A stretch of 64,000 nucleotides of DNA, from assembly GCF_964204865.1 (NCBI RefSeq), contig NC_135253.1, positions 20,992,001-21,056,000 on the forward strand, given 5' to 3'. Made by a program: the position numbers and the translations under genes. This stretch comes from Styela clava (taxonomy: Eukaryota > Chordata > Ascidiacea > Stolidobranchia > Styelidae). Each line of letters begins with the position of its first letter. Within the stretch, counting starts at the first letter, position 1. Of the stretch, positions 59,070-64,000 are shown piece after piece. The notes under the pieces were generated by a model. It saw only the letters and a list, made by a program, of their open reading frames with translations, ran no database searches and was not told the DNA's origin.

Positions 59070-60105
59070 TGAAACAGAGCGTTTTCCTTATCAATGATGT
59101 CAAAGTTGCAAACCTCCATGAGAGATGCTTGGAGTACTTGTGCAAATGGATGAAACCAATGAAAGAGTTTACTTGTTTCAAACGGATAACCTTTAACGAG
59201 ATAGCAAGTTGGAAGGATGTAGAGCAGGGGCTGGCAACCTACAGCACGCGGAGCAATATAATCCGGCCCGCGACGCTTCACTGAATTGTAGTAAAAAAAC
59301 AGCTGTTTTAACGATTATATTCTTTACGTAACAGAATTAATTTTGAGACATGTGTAGACTAAATTATGTTATAACCTAACAAGTATATAATTCACAATTG
59401 CGTGTTTAATGATCCTATAATTTCATTATAATTACACAAATGGCAACAAAACGCAGGAAAGTTGATGCTAAGCGCAAATGGTTTAATGGTGCAGAAAATA
59501 TTCAAATGGTCAGTCTTCGTGCGCTGTTTAAAATTTAATTTCTGATCTGTGTGAAAAAGTGTGATTCATCGGCCATCCGTTTGGTTTTCAACATTCTAAA
59601 AATATGAGGCCCGCCGTTGACTTGCAACCTTTGGTTTTGGCCTGCGAGCGACAAAAGGTTGCCGATCCCTGATGTAAAGCCTTGCCTGGAATAGCTTGGT
59701 AAACGGGTTGATGTGGACGATGATAAATGCTTTGACCAAATCTGTAACTTGAAGCAGTTTATGGGAAGTTACCTACAGGACGAAGAATTTATTAAACTGC
59801 CAATGCAAATGAAATGGTGCAAATATTTCGATCAGTCTACGAACATCACATGCCACTCAGAAATTTTAGGGATTGTACAGTTTTTATTTGCTGTCCCACA
59901 ATGCCAATGTAGAGAGAGTCTTTTCACTGATGCAAAGTCAGTGGACTAAAGAGAGAAACAAGTTGCGACAAGGAAAGGCATGTTGACTCTTCAATATAAT
60001 TTCAAAGATATGCACTATAGTGAATTGCTTTCATTTTTGAAATCAGACAAGGCCCTATTGAAGAGAATTAGATCTTCAGAAAAATATGCATGGTCAGAAG
60101 AGTGA
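59070..60105 (+). pseudogene. hAT transposase C-terminal remnant
   Basis: Pieces in three frames. Before the nested MITE: FLINDVKVANLHERCLEYLC and WMKPMKEFTCFKRITFNEIA. After it: CFDQICNLKQFMGSYLQDEEF to FLFAVPQ (about 59,728-59,900). Then, after a frame change, NANVERVFSLMQSQWTKERN followed by KLRQGKAC (about 59,902-59,985), and finally LTLQYNFKDMHYSELLSFL to a stop near 60,104. The NANVERVFSLM---WT-ERN block is the hallmark of the hAT dimerisation domain. At least two frameshifts plus the MITE make it non-functional; the N-terminal zinc-finger part is not recognisable. Confidence 0.85.
59225..59671. mobile_element. hAT MITE nested in the hAT transposon
   Basis: Ends CAGGGGCTGGCAACCT and AGGTTGCCGATCCCTG (inverted), TSD ATGTAGAG (59,217-59,224) / ATGTAAAG (59,672-59,679), one mismatch. 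447 bp. It splits the transposase remnant. Same subfamily as the end at 2,653. Confidence 0.85.
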
Positions 60106-60424
60106 ATTTGTAGTGACTGTTCTCAATTTGTTTTAAGCATGCTGAAATTGCTGTTCTTCCTTTTCGGCACAACCTAATTCTCATTATTATTTTTCACTCT
60201 GAAGATGAGAATTTTTGTGTGACGGCCCGTAGCTATATTTAGAATGTACTTACCCGCCTGGTGTGCGATTCTGCTTGTGACTGAAAACAATACTTTTCAT
60301 TTCGGTAGCTGGCGCTTCAGCACGAGTATCGTACAACGTTAGCATGAGTGCTTTAGCATGAGTATCGTACAGCGTTTGCAGCCTTAGCATTTCGGTGGCG
60401 CATATATATGGTCGCATGAAAATA

Positions 60425-60545
60425 GGGACCTCCAGAAGTATGCGCACCAAGATGGCGCACAACCTGAACATTGTATGTGTGTACCGGTTATCACTAAGGT
60501 TGTGAGACATCCTGGAGCGCATACTTCTGAAGCACCGAAAATAGT
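60425..60545. mobile_element. Palindromic MITE copy inside the hAT element
   Basis: CAGAAGTATGCGCACCAAGA-TGGCGCACAACCTGAAC at the left and GAGCGCATACTTCTGAAGC at the right; a short, partly deleted relative of the 14.2 kb element. Confidence 0.6.
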
Positions 60546-61113
60546 CATGGACTGTCCGGAATTTTGCTTTTTCAAATATGGTAACCCTAGTATGAAGATA
60601 TAAATCAAGCATCTTCGTCATAAAATGGCCACGTATTCGACTAAAAGGCTAAAGCAACACTTTTAATTTAATGACAATTGGAAAACAAGCTACAGTTTAT
60701 AGAAAACAATTGAATTCAACGTAAAATTGATTTATTTTCTTTTGGGGTTAAAATAATTTGTTTTGGATTAACAGAAATCTAATCAAATATTGAAACCGGG
60801 CAGAAACGTATTCAGAATTTCAACCTAATATTTTTAAATTACAAAAAAAAAGGAAATTAAACTAAACGGCCTTTTTCCTATACGCATTTATGAGTGAATG
60901 CGTGTGACTATGCTTTGGGTTAAATTCTTACAAAGTACTTACTCATTACTTACACAACAAGCACTTACTTAAAATAAACATGGTTTAAAACATGCCGCAC
61001 ATTATTTCACACTGATTTTAATAATTTGTTTCTTTAATATATATGGAGTTACAGCAAAGCCGACAACAAGGACCACATGCAGCGTTTTCCGTCTCCTTTT
61101 CATCCCAAATGAC

Positions 61114-61179
61114 CTTCAAGATAACAAGCGCCTTCTTTGCAAATATGGTAAAGAGCACAGTCTCCATTTGTTCGACATT
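61114..61179 (-). CDS. Locus C module 3 exon, probable terminal exon
   Basis: C-RTNGD-C-ALYHI-C-KEGA-C then YLE, protein-identical to 52,785-52,850. The same weak GAAG|GTCATT edge and the same downstream HLG-stop are kept in both copies. Acceptor TTAGTCATCGCAG. Confidence 0.65.
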
Positions 61180-61782
61180 CTGCGATGACTAAAATTAAAA
61201 ATATATTAAAACTGAGACATTCACAACAATATGGTAAGCCAAATATCGTAGTGAAAAAATGTTGTTCGACAGTTTTAGTTATTTCGGATTGGTATTATGC
61301 TGGTTATAGAATTAGTCGATCTTTTAGTATAATATTTAGTAACTTTTTAATTTCAGACAAATGCATTTGTTGTATGGTATGATACGATTTTGGTCCCCGC
61401 AACTAAAAATCAAATTTCTCTGCAAGACTGAGCAAAGTAAATTAGTCAAATACGTCAGTTTGACAGATTGTTCGTAACGAAAGAGTAATTTCCGACAAGA
61501 ATACAGTTTCAACTTGAGTTATATTTGAGTGGTAAATATGGACAAATAAAGCTCGGCTTAATCTAGCTTGAATCCAAAAATTCCCCTCAAACAAGAAGCA
61601 ATAAAATAATACAACATTAAACATGTTGGTGGTTGAGTTCATGAACCAATGATGTAGCCTAAAGTGGTCCGTCCACATGCTGCTAGCGATGGAGTCTCAG
61701 TGACATTTAGTTCTTTGTATCGAATAAGGGACGATGGTAATGTAGGAATTGAAATTTCTCTTTCATAATGTTATAAATTTAC

Positions 61783-61848
61783 CTTCATTATAACAAACGC
61801 CTACTTGGCAAATTTCGTTAGAAACACAGTCTTCATTTGTTTGACATC
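61783..61848 (-). CDS. Locus C module 2 exon
   Basis: C-QTNED-C-VSNEI-C-QVGV-C then YNE: differs from the locus B copy by K to E, D to N and E to V, all outside the cysteines. Acceptor TTCAACGCAG, donor GAAG|GTAAAT, phase 1-1. Confidence 0.75.
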
Positions 61849-61988
61849 CTGCGTTGAATACAAATTAGAAAGATATTAAAACTGAAACATTCACAACAAT
61901 CTGGTAAGCCAAATATCGTAGTGCAAAAAATGGTGATCGACGGTTTTAGTTATTTCTGATTGGTATTATGCTGATTACGAAATTAGAC

Positions 61989-62993
61989 CAGGGGTCACCA
62001 AACTACGGCCCGCGGGCCGGATCCGTTGTAGTTGTAGTCTCAATAGTAGAAATGAAAAATTAGTCTAAAAATAGCTGTGACAAAATAGGCTAAAATTCTC
62101 TACCGCTACACAACGTTTTCTGCGAAAGATGCATTCGTGGCGCGTGCTCTCGACGAAACTGTTTACGTTTCTTGTGCTAAAATGAACGTCGAGTGTGCAT
62201 TTTGCGCTAGCAGTCAAGTCACACTAACTTTTGTAGTGCTTAAATGCGGATATTCATGAAGGTATGTTTCAAAAAAAATTATCCCATTTAAACAAAAACT
62301 GCGCCAGTGGATAGATCTGAGTGAAATAAGAAAACAATTGCAAGTTTATAAAAAACGGTCAAGAAATAACGGAGATATCGGAATTTTAGTACGCCCGACA
62401 AGACAATTTTTTCCATGGGTAAATGATTGTATTACTTTTTTGATGAGAACTGTAATAAATATGAAAAAAGGACACTTATCAATCACTAATCTTTCGATCT
62501 GCGTCACATCTATGGAATATTGAGACTATTTCAGGATTTTATTCTGGCACCGGTCTTGACACCGCCGTAATATCGTCGCAAATAAACGCTGGAGTTGTGC
62601 ATGTTAGTTAGTTTGACAGTGGTTCACCGACACGGCGTAACGGTACGTAGCAGACGTGATGCGTACATTTTTTGGCGCGAAAATGCGGATTTTGTGACAT
62701 TCCTAATTCATGACTGCAACGTTTTGATAACAACTTAACTCAGGATAGTTGTCTAGATATAGAAATCTTGTATATTTGTTTTCCTAGGATGTTCTCGATC
62801 TATATTCTGCGATATAGATAGAATTTAATATTCAAGTAATCAGAAATGTAGAATATATGTTGTTGATTAAATTGAATGGATTTCCCAACTTTTGTGAATT
62901 TATGTATTTCATTGGCAAAAATATTTATCCGGCTCGTTTCAACACAGTTTGAGTCATACCCGGCCCGCGGTCAAAAACGTTTAGTTACCCCTG
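61989..62993. mobile_element. hAT element, 1.0 kb, paralogue of 53,665-56,408
   Basis: Ends CAGGGGTCACCAAACTACGG and GTTTAGTTACCCCTG; TSD AATTAGAC on both sides (61,981-61,988; 62,994-63,001). Lacks the nested 54.8 kb element and about 300 bases after GACAGTGGTTCAC. No intact transposase. Confidence 0.9.
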
Positions 62994-63232
62994 AATTAGA
63001 CAATCGACCTTTAATTTAAAGGGTAGTCGAATATTCAGTCAATTTTTAATTTCAGACTTATGCGATAAATAAAATACAACAATAAATTTGTTGGTAGTTG
63101 AGTTTATGAATCATGAAAATGGTCCGCATGCTGCGATCGATGGAGTCTTAATGACCTTTAGTTCGTTGTATCCAATGAGGGATGTTAATTTCAGGGATTG
63201 AAATTTCTGTTTCATGATATCAAGAAATTTAC

Positions 63233-63298
63233 CTTCATAATAACAAACTCCTGCTTCGCAAAGTCTGCCATCATTACAGTCTTTATCTGTTGTACATT
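63233..63298 (-). CDS. Locus C module 1 exon
   Basis: C-TTDKD-C-NDGRL-C-EAGV-C then YYE. Acceptor CTTTTCCGCAG, donor GAAG|GTAAAT, phase 1-1. Confidence 0.8.
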
Positions 63299-63822
63299 CT
63301 GCGGAAAAGAAAAATTGGAAAGATATTAAATCTGAGACATTCACAACAATCAGGCAAGCCTAATATCGTAGCACATAAAATGGTGATCGATAATTTCAGT
63401 TACATCTGACTTGTTATATTGAATATGGAAATGATGCTTTTGCTGTAGGGTGTGAAACTATATATTTAAAGCACGGCATCCTCGATATAGAAATTTTACT
63501 GAAAGGTATATGTGTTGCAGCAAGTCGTTTAGACGGGTGCTTCGGCTCGAATGAAATATTTTAACGAAACTTATAGTTCGGTTTGGTGTTTAAGATTGAT
63601 AAACAAATGCCGCCTGATCCTGGACATGGGTATGAATATTGTCTCCAAAACACGCAACAAAGCTTTGTAACTCTGTTTTGTTTATGGACGGATTCTTTTG
63701 AAGAAAAGTTATCTGCATAATTCTATGGATTCAAGCGATGAGAAATGTAGAACTTCAAAATCTATGTCAAATAATTTAAAGTTTTACTAAATATATATAA
63801 CAAAACAAACTTTCGTTCACAC

Positions 63823-63910
63823 TCCATAGATCTTTTCGTCCGTATGTGCCATCCAGTAACATCAACATTACAGCAGCCGACAGCATGATCGATACAAGTA
63901 ATATCCGCAT
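63823..63910 (-). CDS. Locus C signal-peptide exon
   Basis: ATG at 63,908-63,910; same protein as the locus B signal exon (MRILLVSIMLSAAVMLML...), same weak TGGA|GTGTGA donor, same ACACTTATAAGTCAAT leader. The promoter side is partly outside the window. Confidence 0.65.
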
Positions 63911-64000
63911 ATTGACTTATAAGTGTTAAAAAAATTTTCTCAAAACTAGATATACTGAATTCGAAAAAAAATAACAAAATATAAAAAGAGAACCGTATTG

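Larger units (their letters stand above)
58868..60589 (+). mobile_element. hAT transposon inserted in the duplicate, with decayed transposase
   Basis: Ends TAGGGTTGCC and GGTAACCCTA, with subterminal TCCGGAAAATTCCGGAC / GTCCGGAATTTTGC also inverted. Flanked by GTATGAAT (58,860-58,867) and GTATGAAG (60,590-60,597), an 8-bp TSD with one mismatch at its last base. The paralogous site (about 52,267) reads GGGTATGAAAATAAATC without the insert. The interior carries the C-terminal transposase remnant, a nested MITE (59,225-59,671) and a palindromic MITE near 60,430-60,540. Confidence 0.9.
61100..63910 (-). other. Locus C: signal exon + three Cys modules, predicted 99-residue secreted peptide
   Basis: Exons 63,823-63,910, 63,233-63,298, 61,783-61,848 and 61,114-61,179, with all junctions phase 1. 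The next signal exon downstream (57,338) belongs to the next gene copy, so locus C most simply ends after module 3: the frame continues GHLG and stops at TGA 61,100-61,102. Total 95 codons of spliced exon plus four, 12 module cysteines, no CTLD. AATAAA on this strand at 60,731-60,736 could end the transcript. Secreted, probably disulphide-rich; function unknown. Confidence 0.6.
58571..64000. repeat. Large segmental duplication, copy 2 (runs off the window)
   Basis: Matches 51,975-57,428 with high identity apart from the hAT insertion at 58,868-60,589 and the absence of the 54.8 kb element. Contains all of locus C. Confidence 0.85.

Noticed and set aside
1-64000. CRISPR arrays, bacterial operons, ribosome binding sites, rRNA or tRNA genes
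   Set aside because: Tandem arrays here have no spacer-repeat regularity of the CRISPR type; the sequence is eukaryotic. I did not identify any convincing tRNA box A/box B pair or rRNA core by eye, though a covariance-model scan would be more reliable.

Overview
This is eukaryotic, animal nuclear DNA: AT-rich and intron-rich, with small exons separated by long repeat-laden introns, many hAT-type transposon remnants, and no bacterial-style gene packing. The C-type-lectin-like domain (CTLD) at 22.2-22.9 kb has a body (IDIWTGMEYK, LSSGESINLP, SDASWTNVVVDV) and a C-terminal ICEI motif of the kind I associate with ascidian (Ciona-like) lectins. I therefore read the window as probably tunicate; that is recognition from memory, not a search.

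Layout. 0-7.9 kb holds no gene I can support, only repeats: a 268-bp direct duplication, an inverted-repeat element, a 3 x 93-bp tandem array, hAT ends, a MITE with target-site duplications (TSDs), and a stray copy of the lectin-family intron. 8.0-10.2 kb (+) holds a two-exon gene for a 248-residue multi-pass membrane protein of unknown family. Its 3' side carries a long Ser-rich open tail in another frame, broken by stops. 10.2-22.1 kb is gene-poor, with several degenerate tandem arrays and MITEs.

22.1-64 kb (all minus strand) is the interesting part: a cluster built from one signal-peptide exon type and a roughly 66-bp mini-exon encoding a four-cysteine module (C-x5-C-x5-C-x4..6-C). Every recognisable intron junction between these exons is phase 1, so modules can be added, lost or skipped without breaking the frame. 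I count 17 module exons plus one truncated relic, and three signal exons (63.8, 57.3 and 32.4 kb). Locus C (63.9-61.1 kb) and its duplicate, the 5' part of locus B (57.3-52.8 kb), each have signal + 3 modules and can end in frame four codons later as a secreted peptide of about 99 residues. A middle array (43.4-39.9 kb) has seven modules, several decayed, with no signal exon or lectin exon of its own. Locus A (32.5-22.2 kb) has signal + 5 modules + a two-exon CTLD. All the inferred splice phases add up, but the CTLD carries a TGA where Trp is expected and a 4-base insertion that shifts the last 16 codons.

The cluster has grown by segmental duplication: a unit with 6.6-kb spacing (52-57.4 kb copied at 58.6-64 kb) and a 4.4-kb tandem duplication (43.6-48.0 / 48.0-52.4 kb). 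Three hAT insertions have TSDs, and the paralogous copy lets them be ordered in time, two against clean empty sites. Gene models here rest on splice-site reading and phase logic only; no transcript evidence or database search was available. Coordinates of repeat edges are approximate to a few bases unless a TSD fixes them.
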